DNA of 5,684 nucleotides from JBGTCY01 sp041748615 (GTDB lineage Bacteria > Bacteroidota > Bacteroidia > Chitinophagales > CAIOSU01): NCBI GenBank assembly GCA_041748615.1, contig JBGTCY010000215.1:1-5684 (forward strand), written 5' to 3'. This document shows positions 1 through 5,684 of this stretch, piece after piece (within the stretch, counting starts at the first letter, position 1; each line of letters opens with the position of its first letter). Below the pieces are notes generated by a model, which was given only the letters and a program-made list of their open reading frames with translations, ran no database searches and was not told the DNA's origin. Position numbers and translations under genes: made by a program.

Positions 1-385
1 GCATTTTTTTTGTTTTTAAATAACTGGCAAGCTTTGCACAGAAAGTAGTTTTACCTGAACCTTGCAAGCCTGCTACCAGGATGACGGAAGGATTTCCTGT
101 CAGGTTAATGTCGCTGGCAGCACCTCCCATGAGTTGTGTTAATTCATCCTGGACGATTTTCACCATCAACTGACCGGGGGAAACGGCAGTGATGACTTTT
201 TCACCCATCGCTTTTTCTTTCACCCTATCGGTAAATTCTTTGGCGACCTTGTAGTTCACATCAGCGTCCACCAATGCTCTCCGCACTTCTTTCAGCGAAG
301 AAGCGATATTGATTTCCGTGATTTTAGACTGCCCTTTCAGCGTTTTAAAAGCGCCTTCTAATTTTTCGGTTAATGATTCAAACAT
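1..385 (-). CDS. ffh: Signal recognition particle protein Ffh, N-terminal part (cut by window edge)
   Basis: Ffh is the SRP54-type GTPase. It binds 4.5S RNA and signal sequences of nascent membrane proteins and delivers ribosomes to FtsY at the inner membrane. The 128 complete codons in the window begin MFESLTEKLEGAFKTLKGQ and cover the helical N domain (about residues 1-95). They continue into the G domain, with the P-loop GLQGSGKTT at residues 106-114 followed by FCAKLA; family members usually read FSGKLA there. The segment RRALVDADVNYKVAKEF (35-51) is also typical. The RNA- and signal-binding M domain lies beyond the left edge. The ATG at 385 is chosen because it gives the canonical MF(E/D)SL start; no Shine-Dalgarno sequence is visible. 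The gene lies downstream of rpoD on the same strand but behind a terminator, so it probably has its own promoter in 386-477. I could not find a convincing TTTG/TAnnTTTG pair there. Confidence 0.95.
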   Translation of the reverse strand, partial: MFESLTEKLEGAFKTLKGQSKITEINIASSLKEVRRALVDADVNYKVAKEFTDRVKEKAMGEKVITAVSPGQLMVKIVQDELTQLMGGAASDINLTGNPSVILVAGLQGSGKTTFCAKLASYLKTKKM

Positions 386-477
386 GATTGATGGAGTGAT
401 TTTTTATAATATTGGAACAGAAAATTACTTTTCAAATTTCGCCATTTTATTGCTTTTAAAAAAGTTCGTTTTGTTTC

Positions 478-511
478 AAAAAAAAAGCCCCGAAGATTGT
501 TCGGAGCTTTT
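478..511 (-). terminator. Rho-independent terminator of rpoD
   Basis: Read on the minus strand, a 12-base arm AAAAGCTCCGAA (511-500) and a five-base loop are followed by TTCGGGGCTTTT (494-483). The stem pairs fully if one U-G wobble is allowed, and a run of T continues to 478. On the plus strand the same position is a C-A mismatch and no T-run follows the stem beyond a few bases, so the element is directional. It begins about 19 bases after the rpoD stop codon and ends about 90 bases before the ffh start, separating the two genes transcriptionally. Confidence 0.85.
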
Positions 512-529
512 ATATTTTAAGCTAAAGCA

Positions 530-1399
530 TTAAGCGCCCAAATATGCTTTCAGCAATTTGCATCTTGAAGTAGAGCGCAGTTTGTTGATGGCTTTGTCTT
601 TGATTTGGCGCACTCTTTCTCTCGTCAGCGCGAAACGGTCGCCAATATCTTCGAGCGACATGCTGTGGTCAACTCCGATGCCGAAATAAAGTTTGATGAC
701 ATCGCGCTGGCGTTCAGTGAGCGTAGAAAGTGATCGTTCAATTTCTTTTTTGAGGGATTCTATGTGTTCGAGGGCGGAGTCTGTTTTTGGGGAGTTGCCG
801 TTTTCAAGCACATCCAGCAATGAATTGTCTTCTCCGTCCACAAAAGGCGCGTCCATGGAAACATGGCGGGCGGCTACTCCAAGCGTTGTTTGCACTTCTT
901 CGCAACCGATTTGCAGCACCTCCGCTAATTCTTCGGGTGATGGTTCGCGTTCATATTCCTGTTCGAGTGAGGAGAATGCTTTGTTGATTTTATTGAGCGA
1001 GCCGACTTTGTTCAATGGCAGACGAACAATTCTGGATTGTTCTGCCAACGCCTGTAAAATGGATTGACGAATCCACCAAACCGCGTAAGAAATAAATTTA
1101 AAGCCGCGTGTTTCATCGAAACGCTGAGCCGCTTTTATCAAACCCAGATTACCTTCATTAATTAAATCACTTAGCGACAACCCTTGGTTTTGATATTGCT
1201 TCGCAACGGAAACCACAAAGCGGAGGTTGGCTTTTGTCAATCTTTCCAATGCATCCTGGTCACCTTGTTTAATGCGTTTCGCTAAATCAACTTCTTCTTC
1301 AGGATTGAGCAAATCCACTTTGCCGATTTCCTGGAGATATTTTTCAAGCGACTGGCTTTCACGATTCGTGATTGATTTCGTGATTTTTAATTGCCTCAT
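530..1399 (-). CDS. rpoD: RNA polymerase primary sigma factor RpoD, short Bacteroidota type
   Basis: This is the housekeeping sigma-70 factor, which directs RNA polymerase to most promoters. The protein has 289 residues, against about 600 in E. coli. It lacks region 1.1 and the large non-conserved insert, as is normal in Bacteroidota. Region 1.2 spans about 16-49 (SLEKYLQEIGKVDLLNPEEE). Region 2 spans about 53-125, with ANLRFVVSVAKQYQNQGLSL (core binding) and RGFKFISYAVWWIRQSILQA (-10 recognition and melting). Region 3 spans about 130-200 and includes HVSMDAPF (179-186). Region 4 spans about 223-280, with the -35-binding helix-turn-helix SLEDIGDRFALTRERVRQIK (248-267). The ATG at 1399 gives the phylum-typical MRQLKITKSITNRESQSLEK. 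Region 4 departs slightly from what I recall for relatives (ERQRDVIKLYFG, IKDKAINKLR), which may be lineage drift. A strong terminator follows, and the leader upstream is about 170 bases. Confidence 0.96.
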   Translation of the reverse strand: MRQLKITKSITNRESQSLEKYLQEIGKVDLLNPEEEVDLAKRIKQGDQDALERLTKANLRFVVSVAKQYQNQGLSLSDLINEGNLGLIKAAQRFDETRGFKFISYAVWWIRQSILQALAEQSRIVRLPLNKVGSLNKINKAFSSLEQEYEREPSPEELAEVLQIGCEEVQTTLGVAARHVSMDAPFVDGEDNSLLDVLENGNSPKTDSALEHIESLKKEIERSLSTLTERQRDVIKLYFGIGVDHSMSLEDIGDRFALTRERVRQIKDKAINKLRSTSRCKLLKAYLGA

Positions 1400-1567
1400 G
1401 CTGTTGTAAGGTTTATGGAGTTAGGGAATGATGTTTTTGGAATAAACTTGAATACGAAAGCTTGATATAACCGATACAAGGTATCCGCACGGTCCGCAAG
1501 TGTCAACGAAATATACAGAAGTTTGTCTGATGTTGTCTTGGTAGGTAAAAACATATCGGATGGCAAC
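1400..1567 (-). promoter_or_regulatory. rpoD 5' leader region with small repeats
   Basis: If transcription starts just past the -7 box at 1580-1573, rpoD has an untranslated leader of about 165 bases. It contains a small inverted repeat, GATAC-AAG-GTATC on the plus strand (1473-1485). Next to it is a direct hexamer repeat, TCCGCA at 1484-1489 and again at 1493-1498. The stem has only five pairs and no riboswitch or leader family is recognised. Function is unknown; it may be only untranslated spacer. Confidence 0.3.
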
Positions 1568-1572
1568 AAGGT

Positions 1573-1580
1573 CAAATTTA
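1573..1580 (-). promoter_or_regulatory. Candidate -7 box for rpoD
   Basis: The minus strand reads TAAATTTG here, a perfect match to the Bacteroidota -7 consensus TAnnTTTG. No clear TTTG -33 element is found about 20 bases upstream, where the sequence is an A/T run. The box is therefore a candidate only. It fits because it is in the divergent intergenic region and points toward rpoD. Confidence 0.4.
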
Positions 1581-1632
1581 CATGAATAATTTTAAAATGA
1601 CTTTTTTTTCTTTTTATTTGCACGGCAGTATG

Positions 1633-1640
1633 TAATATTG
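1633..1640 (+). promoter_or_regulatory. Candidate -7 box for the START-like gene
   Basis: TAATATTG matches the Bacteroidota -7 consensus TAnnTTTG at all but one defined position and lies 18 bases before the ATG at 1659. A TTTG is present at 1617-1620, but only 12 bases separate it from the box instead of the usual roughly 20. The -33 contact is therefore doubtful. If used, the untranslated leader would be very short (about a dozen bases). Confidence 0.3.
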
Positions 1641-1658
1641 TCGAATTAAAATAAATCA

Positions 1659-2486
1659 ATGGCTAAAAAGAATACAAAGAAATCAACCGGCAAATTACCC
1701 GTTAAGAAAAAAGTGACGGGCACCACTGCCCCCAAAAAGAAAGTTGTTGCTCCATCAAAACCGGCAAAAGCAAAAAGCGGAAAAAGCGACTCAAAGTCAA
1801 AAGTGAAGGTGAAAGAAAAACCAAAGCCCAAAGCCAGGGTGAAGCCGAAGCAGAATCCGAAAGCCAAGAATGTGCCCGTAAAAAAGTCGCAACCTGCTCC
1901 TCCGCAGAAAAAAATTAAAAAAGAAGTTGCTCCTCAGAAAGCGACAAAAGCTAAATGGACTCCACCGCAGCCCGCTCCAAAAAGGAAGGCAAAACCACAA
2001 CCGGTGCAAGCTCCTCCCAAGCCGAGAGGAGGCAGCCCGACTCAATTGAGTATGGCGCTGGAAGAATCCAGGCAGGCGCTGGTAAAACCGCGCATCACCC
2101 GTTCAAAAGGCGGCAACCTGCTTTTTCAAATAGAATATACGATTCGTTCTTCTCCTGCCATTCTGTTTGATTTTCTTACTTCACCATCCGGTTTGGCGCA
2201 ATGGTTTGCTGACAGCGTTGACATCAATGAACCTTATTGTACTTTCGTTTGGGAAGGCTATGAAGAAGTGGCGATTATCATTGATTCTATTCAAGATCAA
2301 TACATCCGCTACAAATGGGAATACAGCGATGAGGACGAGTATTTTGAATTTCGCATTACCAAAAATGAAATCACCGGTGACACAATTTTAATCATCACCG
2401 ATTTCGCTGCTGATAATGAAATCAAAGACCAGCAGTTGCTGTGGGACAGTCAAATTAAAACATTGATTCAGCAGATTGGCGGATAA
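1659..2486 (+). CDS. START-like domain protein with a long Lys/Pro/Ala-rich basic N-terminal segment
   Basis: The protein has 275 residues in two contrasting parts. Residues 1 to about 130 are low-complexity and very basic: I count 38 Lys and 21 Pro in the first 120, with only three acidic residues. This resembles histone H1-type tails. From about 152 comes an acidic START-like/AHSA1-type fold of the kind usually free-standing (about 125-130 residues) in Bacteroidota. Its recognisable pieces are LFQIEYTIRSSPAILFDFLT (154-173), SGLAQWFADSVDI (177-189), YIRYKWE (215-221), YFEFRIT (228-234), TDFAADNE (247-254) and LLWDSQIK (260-267). The ligand and role of this family are not known to me. No signal peptide is visible, so it is probably cytoplasmic. 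The ATG at 1659 is preceded by an A-rich stretch without Shine-Dalgarno; a second ATG at 2052 would give only the domain. The tail uses mixed AAA/AAG and all four Pro codons, so it is conserved as protein and not a DNA repeat. DNA or RNA binding by the tail is an inference. Confidence 0.82.
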   Translation: MAKKNTKKSTGKLPVKKKVTGTTAPKKKVVAPSKPAKAKSGKSDSKSKVKVKEKPKPKARVKPKQNPKAKNVPVKKSQPAPPQKKIKKEVAPQKATKAKWTPPQPAPKRKAKPQPVQAPPKPRGGSPTQLSMALEESRQALVKPRITRSKGGNLLFQIEYTIRSSPAILFDFLTSPSGLAQWFADSVDINEPYCTFVWEGYEEVAIIIDSIQDQYIRYKWEYSDEDEYFEFRITKNEITGDTILIITDFAADNEIKDQQLLWDSQIKTLIQQIGG

Positions 2487-2548
2487 GATGGGATTTGATG
2501 CTTAAGACTTTCTAGACTGTAAGGTTTAATAAAAGTCCAAAAACTAAA

Positions 2549-3154
2549 TTATTTCAGAGTTAGTAATTTCAGAAACCGCTCATAGTTTTTGACACCTTCC
2601 TTTAGAAATTTTTCATGCTTGCTCAAAGGCAGACTGGCGGACAGTTTAATAAATCCATGATTCAGAAAAATATTTTTATCGGCTTTTTCTAAGAGAACAT
2701 ATTTTTCATCGCGCCAGTCATGCTGCCATTCGTCATTGCCTGTGTAAACCTTAATTCCTTTGTTTTTTAGCTTTTCAAAATTCATCAGAATTGGTTTTCT
2801 GTATTTATCAAGCGGTTCGCCTTTCAGATGCAGGGTAAATGAAAAATAATTTCCCCACCAAAAAAGCGTGCGAAATGCGAATACATTTTCATGATTAAAC
2901 AAACGGGGAAAATCAAGCAGCACATAAGGCAATCCATCAAGATTTTCTCCTTTTGAAATTTTCCCTCTTTGAAAATCAACTCCTTCCGGATAGGAAAAGT
3001 ATTGATGCAATTCAGATGCTTTCATTTTTTCTGACAATGCAGACATCAGTTCATACAGTTTTTCTGTCAGTTGCCGTTTAGCCGACAGAAAAGAAACATC
3101 ACCGAGCAACTGTAGCTCGTTTGCCGAAAAATGTATTTTTACAGAGCGCTTCAT
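2549..3154 (-). CDS. Conserved hypothetical protein, 201 residues, function unknown
   Basis: I do not recognise a named family. The ATG at 3154 gives MKRSVKIHFS and 201 residues; a TTG two codons upstream (3160) is a less likely start. The protein looks soluble, with no signal peptide or membrane helix. Residues 15-50 are probably helical (SAKRQLTEKLYELMSALSEK). A motif-like core follows: KISKGENLDGLPYVLLDFPR (65-84), NVFAFRTLFWWGNYFSFTLH (90-109), then DEWQHDWRD (141-149) and a helical C-terminus. The aromatic-rich FWWGNYFSF and GLPYVLLDFPRLF stretches look like conserved structural core. I have a weak recollection of similar uncharacterised proteins in other Bacteroidota, which I cannot verify. 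It converges with the START-like gene (62-base gap, no clear terminator). It diverges from the LptF/G-family gene with 15 bases between start codons, so the pair may share a regulatory region. Confidence 0.75.
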   Translation of the reverse strand: MKRSVKIHFSANELQLLGDVSFLSAKRQLTEKLYELMSALSEKMKASELHQYFSYPEGVDFQRGKISKGENLDGLPYVLLDFPRLFNHENVFAFRTLFWWGNYFSFTLHLKGEPLDKYRKPILMNFEKLKNKGIKVYTGNDEWQHDWRDEKYVLLEKADKNIFLNHGFIKLSASLPLSKHEKFLKEGVKNYERFLKLLTLK

Positions 3155-3169
3155 CGTCAAACTAAATAA
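3155..3169. promoter_or_regulatory. Minimal divergent gap between two start codons
   Basis: Only 15 bases separate the minus-strand ATG at 3154 from the plus-strand GTG at 3170. Any promoter for either gene must lie inside the other's coding region. I looked for TTTG/TAnnTTTG pairs on both strands: a TTTG (3120-3123) and a TATTTTTA (3134-3141) point toward the permease gene but are only 10 bases apart, too close for the usual spacing. No Shine-Dalgarno is visible for either gene. Confidence 0.45.
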
Positions 3170-4597
3170 GTGAAAAAAATTGACATCTTAGTCATCAGCC
3201 GATTTGTCGGTCCGTTTATCCTTACTTTTTTCATCACGCTTTTTATTATTGTGATGCAGTTTTTGTGGAAATATATTGACGATCTTGTTGGGAAAGGATT
3301 GGAATGGAGCATCATCGCGGAATTAATTTTTTATGCTTCCGCGAGTTTTGTTCCGCTCGCGCTGCCATTGGCAGTGTTGCTCTCGTCCATCATGACGATG
3401 GGAAGTTTCGGTGAGAATTATGAGCTGGTGGCTGCGAAATCATCCGGCATTTCATTGCTGCGATTGATGGCTTCACTCATTGTCGCAATCGCGTTTATCA
3501 GTATAGGCGCTTTTGTTTTTTCCAACAATATCCTGCCTCATGCCAATCTCAAATTCGCCACGTTGCTTTATGATGTGCGGCATCAAAAACCGGCACTCAA
3601 CATCAAGGAGGGCGTTTTTTACAATGAAATTGAAGGATTCAGTATTAAGGTCGGAAAAAAAGACCCCGATAATAAAACGATTTATGACATCATCGTTTAT
3701 GATCACACCAGCGGCAGGGGAAATGATAATGTATTGATAGCGGAAAAAGGTGAAATGTTCAGTAGCAATGATGACCGCTATTTGGTGCTGCGATTGTATG
3801 AAGGCAAACAATACTCTGAAGTGAAGCCTGAAACTGCTGAAAACCGCCATGAACATCTGCGCACCTATTTTAATGTCTGGGAAAAATATTTTGATTTGTC
3901 GCAGTTTGCCATGGAGCGAACGGATGAACGGTTTTGGCGCAATCATTATGAAATGCTCAACATGCGGCAGTTGCAAAAGTCCATGGACAGCATCCATGTG
4001 CAAATTGCCGATAAAAAAGAAAGTTTCGCAGTAAATCTCAATCAGTATTACACGTTCAAAAAAATAAATATTGACAGCTTTATGAAAAAAAACAACTGGG
4101 AGCCGGATAGCTGTTTTGTTGTTGATTTTAAAGAGTTGTCGGACAGTGAAAAATCCACGGCTGTCAAAAGAGCGCTGGCTGTTTCGCGCAGTGTGAAAAG
4201 TTTCGCAAGTGTTGCGCATCGTGACATTCAACTCAGAAATAAAAACAACATCAAACACAATCTTGCCTGGCATCGCAAAATCACATTTTCCGTAGCCTGC
4301 ATGGTCTTGCTTTTTGTAGGCGCGCCATTGGGCGCCATCATCCGCATTGGCGGCTTGGGAATGCCGCTACTTATTTCCGTTTTGTTTTTTGTGGTGTTTC
4401 ATGTTTCCACCATCACAGGACAAAAATCAGCCGAGGAAAGCGTGATTGCGGCATGGGTGGGCAGTTGGCTGGCAACAGCAGTGTTGCTGCCAATCGGTAT
4501 TTTTCTGACTTACAAAGCCATGCGTGATTCTTCCTTGTTCAGTCTTGATTGGTATTTTGCCATCATCAGACGAATTAAAAAATATGAATCTTCGTAA
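3170..4597 (+). CDS. LptF/LptG-family (YjgP/YjgQ) lipopolysaccharide export permease
   Basis: LptF and LptG form the inner-membrane channel of the LptB2FGC transporter, which extracts LPS and passes it to the periplasmic bridge. The 475-residue protein has the family layout. N-terminal membrane helices lie at about 12-34 (FVGPFILTFFITLF), 48-75 (containing ASASFVPLALPLAVLLSSIM) and 97-120. A periplasmic beta-jellyroll region follows, about 125-250, including PALNIKEGVFYNEIEGFSIK (141-160). C-terminal helices lie at about 371-393, 398-415 and 426-448, with GAPLGAIIRIGGLGMPLLIS (384-403) and the charged GENYELVAAKSSGIS (81-95) also typical. E. coli LptF and LptG have about 360 residues; the extra length sits at about 260-365, a polar, Lys-rich, probably helical insert before the fourth helix. 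The GTG start is forced: the preceding in-frame codon is TAA and the next ATG is residue 29. Assignment to LptF or LptG specifically is not possible here. The stop overlaps the next start (TAATG). Confidence 0.9.
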   Translation: MKKIDILVISRFVGPFILTFFITLFIIVMQFLWKYIDDLVGKGLEWSIIAELIFYASASFVPLALPLAVLLSSIMTMGSFGENYELVAAKSSGISLLRLMASLIVAIAFISIGAFVFSNNILPHANLKFATLLYDVRHQKPALNIKEGVFYNEIEGFSIKVGKKDPDNKTIYDIIVYDHTSGRGNDNVLIAEKGEMFSSNDDRYLVLRLYEGKQYSEVKPETAENRHEHLRTYFNVWEKYFDLSQFAMERTDERFWRNHYEMLNMRQLQKSMDSIHVQIADKKESFAVNLNQYYTFKKINIDSFMKKNNWEPDSCFVVDFKELSDSEKSTAVKRALAVSRSVKSFASVAHRDIQLRNKNNIKHNLAWHRKITFSVACMVLLFVGAPLGAIIRIGGLGMPLLISVLFFVVFHVSTITGQKSAEESVIAAWVGSWLATAVLLPIGIFLTYKAMRDSSLFSLDWYFAIIRRIKKYESS

Positions 4598-5253
4598 TGC
4601 AAACTTATCGTCATAATCCCTGGTTTTACGCGCCTTTTATTTTGGCTTTATTGGCGGGCGCGTCTATTTTATTTTTCATTGAAAAAGGGGAGGAGGTGCT
4701 TTTCATCAACAGCCTGTATTCGCCATTTTTTGATTACTTGTTTTATTATGGCACCAGCCTCGGCAATGGCTGGATGTATGTTGCGGTTGCGGTGATTTTG
4801 TTATGGAAAAGCTATCGTCACGCCTTACTGGCGTTGGTTTGTTTTTCGGTAACAGGGCTTGTTGTTCAGTTTCTGAAAAATATGATATTTCCTGAAATGA
4901 TGCGACCATCAGTTGTACTGTCTGAATTTGATTTGCATTTTGTGGAAGGCGTAAAAATCATGAAACATTTCAGCTTTCCTTCCGGGCACACTGCAACGGT
5001 GTTTTCTTTGTTTTGCCTGCTTTCTTTATTGGTAAAACGACAATGGCTCGGTTTAATCTTTATCGCAATGGCATTGATTGGCGGAATTTCACGGATGTAT
5101 TTAGTGCAGCATTTTTTTGTGGATGTTTATTTCGGTGCGTTGATTGGCGTTTGCATTACGACATTGATTTTTTGGATGTTTCATGCTTCACCTCACTTCA
5201 GGAACTCAACATTGCTGAATCAATCTCTATCATCCTTTTTTAATCGCTCATGA
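4597..5253 (+). CDS. PAP2-family integral membrane phosphatase
   Basis: Enzymes of this family remove phosphate from lipid phosphates such as undecaprenyl pyrophosphate, phosphatidylglycerol phosphate or lipid A, usually on the periplasmic face. The 218-residue protein has about six membrane helices (roughly 11-28, 58-71, 76-93, 133-146, 151-164, 177-196). The three signature motifs are present. C1 is K94...R103-P104, with eight intervening residues where the classical motif has six. C2 is PSGH at 128-131. C3 is SRMYLVQHFFVD at 165-176, an exact SRx5Hx3D. By family knowledge H172 is the nucleophile, assisted by H131 and D176. The ATG shares its A with the stop of the permease gene, and its own TGA overlaps the next start (ATGA), so translation of the three genes is probably coupled. 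LPS-related neighbours suggest a lipid A 1- or 4'-phosphatase or a carrier-recycling phosphatase; the sequence does not decide. Confidence 0.9.
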   Translation: MQTYRHNPWFYAPFILALLAGASILFFIEKGEEVLFINSLYSPFFDYLFYYGTSLGNGWMYVAVAVILLWKSYRHALLALVCFSVTGLVVQFLKNMIFPEMMRPSVVLSEFDLHFVEGVKIMKHFSFPSGHTATVFSLFCLLSLLVKRQWLGLIFIAMALIGGISRMYLVQHFFVDVYFGALIGVCITTLIFWMFHASPHFRNSTLLNQSLSSFFNRS

Positions 5254-5684
5254 AAGAAAAAGGAATTACCCCATATCTCATCATTACCATTGTCTCCGCC
5301 TTGTTGTTTATTCCATTACTCGGCAGCGTTCATTTGTTCGACTGGGACGAAATCAACTTTGCCGAATCGGCTCGTGAAATGCTGGTGACCGGCAATTACT
5401 CAAGGGTGATGATTGACTTTCAGCCGTTTTGGGAAAAGCCGCCTCTCTTTTTTTGGATGCAGGTTGTCAGCATGAAAATATTTGGCGTCAATGAATTTGC
5501 CGCCCGGTTTCCCAACGCAATTTGCGGCATCATTACGTTATGCCTGATTTTTTTTCTTGGAAAAAGATATTTCAATTCAACATTCGGCTATTGGTGGGTG
5601 CTGTTGTATGCAGGTTCTTTTCTGCCGCATTTCTATTTCAAGTCGGGGATTATTGACCCGTGGTTCAACTTATTTATTTTTTTG
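5250..5684 (+). CDS. ArnT/PMT-type (GT83/GT39-like) polyprenyl-phosphate sugar transferase, N-terminal part
   Basis: These multi-membrane-spanning GT-C enzymes move a sugar from a polyprenyl-phosphate donor to lipid A, another glycolipid or a protein on the periplasmic side. The open frame runs from the ATG at 5250 through 145 codons to the right edge with no stop. A first membrane helix (about 8-25) is followed by a periplasmic loop containing FDWDEINFAESAREML (30-45). The acidic D31/D33/E34 cluster matches the conserved D-x-D-E catalytic loop. WEKPPLFFW (61-69), with the KPP motif, and GVNEFAARFPNAI (79-91) are also hallmarks of the ArnT/PMT_2 group. Further hydrophobic helices follow at about 92-104 and 113-128, then SGIIDPWF (132-139). 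The start overlaps the stop of the phosphatase gene (ATGA). The acceptor and donor sugar cannot be told from this fragment, and arnT itself should not be assumed. Confidence 0.9.
   Translation, partial: MKEKGITPYLIITIVSALLFIPLLGSVHLFDWDEINFAESAREMLVTGNYSRVMIDFQPFWEKPPLFFWMQVVSMKIFGVNEFAARFPNAICGIITLCLIFFLGKRYFNSTFGYWWVLLYAGSFLPHFYFKSGIIDPWFNLFIFL

Noticed and set aside
309..533. Plus-strand 74-codon frame over the ffh start and the terminator
   Set aside because: It lies antisense to ffh, runs through the terminator hairpin and has no recognisable features.
1396..1659. Minus-strand open frame of 87 codons upstream of and overlapping the rpoD start
   Set aside because: It needs a TTG start, overlaps the rpoD start codon, shows no recognisable domain, and covers the expected promoter and leader region.
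1646..2045. Minus-strand Phe/Leu-rich frames opposite the basic tail
   Set aside because: They are the reverse complement of AAA/AAG lysine codons, which read as TTT/CTT; the hydrophobic look is an artefact of the plus-strand gene.
2052..2486. Internal ATG giving a 144-residue stand-alone START-like protein
   Set aside because: The frame is open upstream for 131 codons with protein-like synonymous codon variation and a candidate promoter before 1659. The ATG at 2052 has no visible ribosome-binding site. It remains a possible secondary start.
2503..2538. Possible hairpin GACTTT...AAAGTC between the convergent genes
   Set aside because: The stem has only six pairs, is A/T-rich and has a loop of about 20 bases without a proper T-run; it is too weak to call a terminator.
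3155..3160. Upstream TTG start for the 201-residue protein
   Set aside because: It adds only two residues (giving 203), whereas an ATG lies two codons in and gives a normal-looking MKRSVKIHF start.
3473..4273. Long minus-strand open frame (266 codons) inside the LptF/G-family gene
   Set aside because: The plus-strand frame has clear family motifs across the same stretch; the antisense frame has no recognisable domain.

Overview
The window looks like ordinary chromosome from a member of the Bacteroidota. The primary sigma factor is the short form typical of that phylum, beginning MRQLKITKSI and lacking region 1.1. Translation starts are A/T-rich without clear Shine-Dalgarno sequences. A START-like protein of a type I know mainly from Bacteroidota is present, and -7 boxes resembling TAnnTTTG occur upstream of genes. 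I see no insertion sequence, tRNA, rRNA, CRISPR array or phage gene, and the species cannot be fixed from this sequence.

Layout, left to right. The minus strand carries the 5' part of ffh (SRP GTPase), cut by the window's left edge. Upstream of it, also on the minus strand, is rpoD. An intrinsic terminator between the two closes the rpoD transcript before ffh begins. A 259-base divergent intergenic region (1400-1658) holds the rpoD leader and the start region of a plus-strand gene. That gene joins a very basic Lys/Pro/Ala-rich segment of about 130 residues to an acidic START-like domain. It converges, across a 62-base gap, with a minus-strand gene for a 201-residue protein of unknown function.

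That unknown gene diverges from a plus-strand cluster with only 15 bases between the two start codons. The cluster is three genes joined by start/stop overlaps: an LptF/LptG-family permease (TAATG overlap), a PAP2-family membrane phosphatase (ATGA overlap), and an ArnT/PMT-type lipid-linked sugar transferase cut by the right edge.

Working together: rpoD and ffh are core housekeeping genes. The three-gene cluster reads as an envelope unit. LptF/G proteins drive lipopolysaccharide extraction from the inner membrane. PAP2 enzymes remove phosphate from lipid A or polyprenyl carriers on the periplasmic side. ArnT-type enzymes add a sugar from a polyprenyl-phosphate donor to lipid A or another acceptor. 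A joint role in lipid A or LPS maturation is an inference from gene order, not shown by the sequence. The items most worth a second look are the basic-tail START-like fusion, the coupled envelope cluster, and the unknown gene that shares a tiny divergent start region with it.
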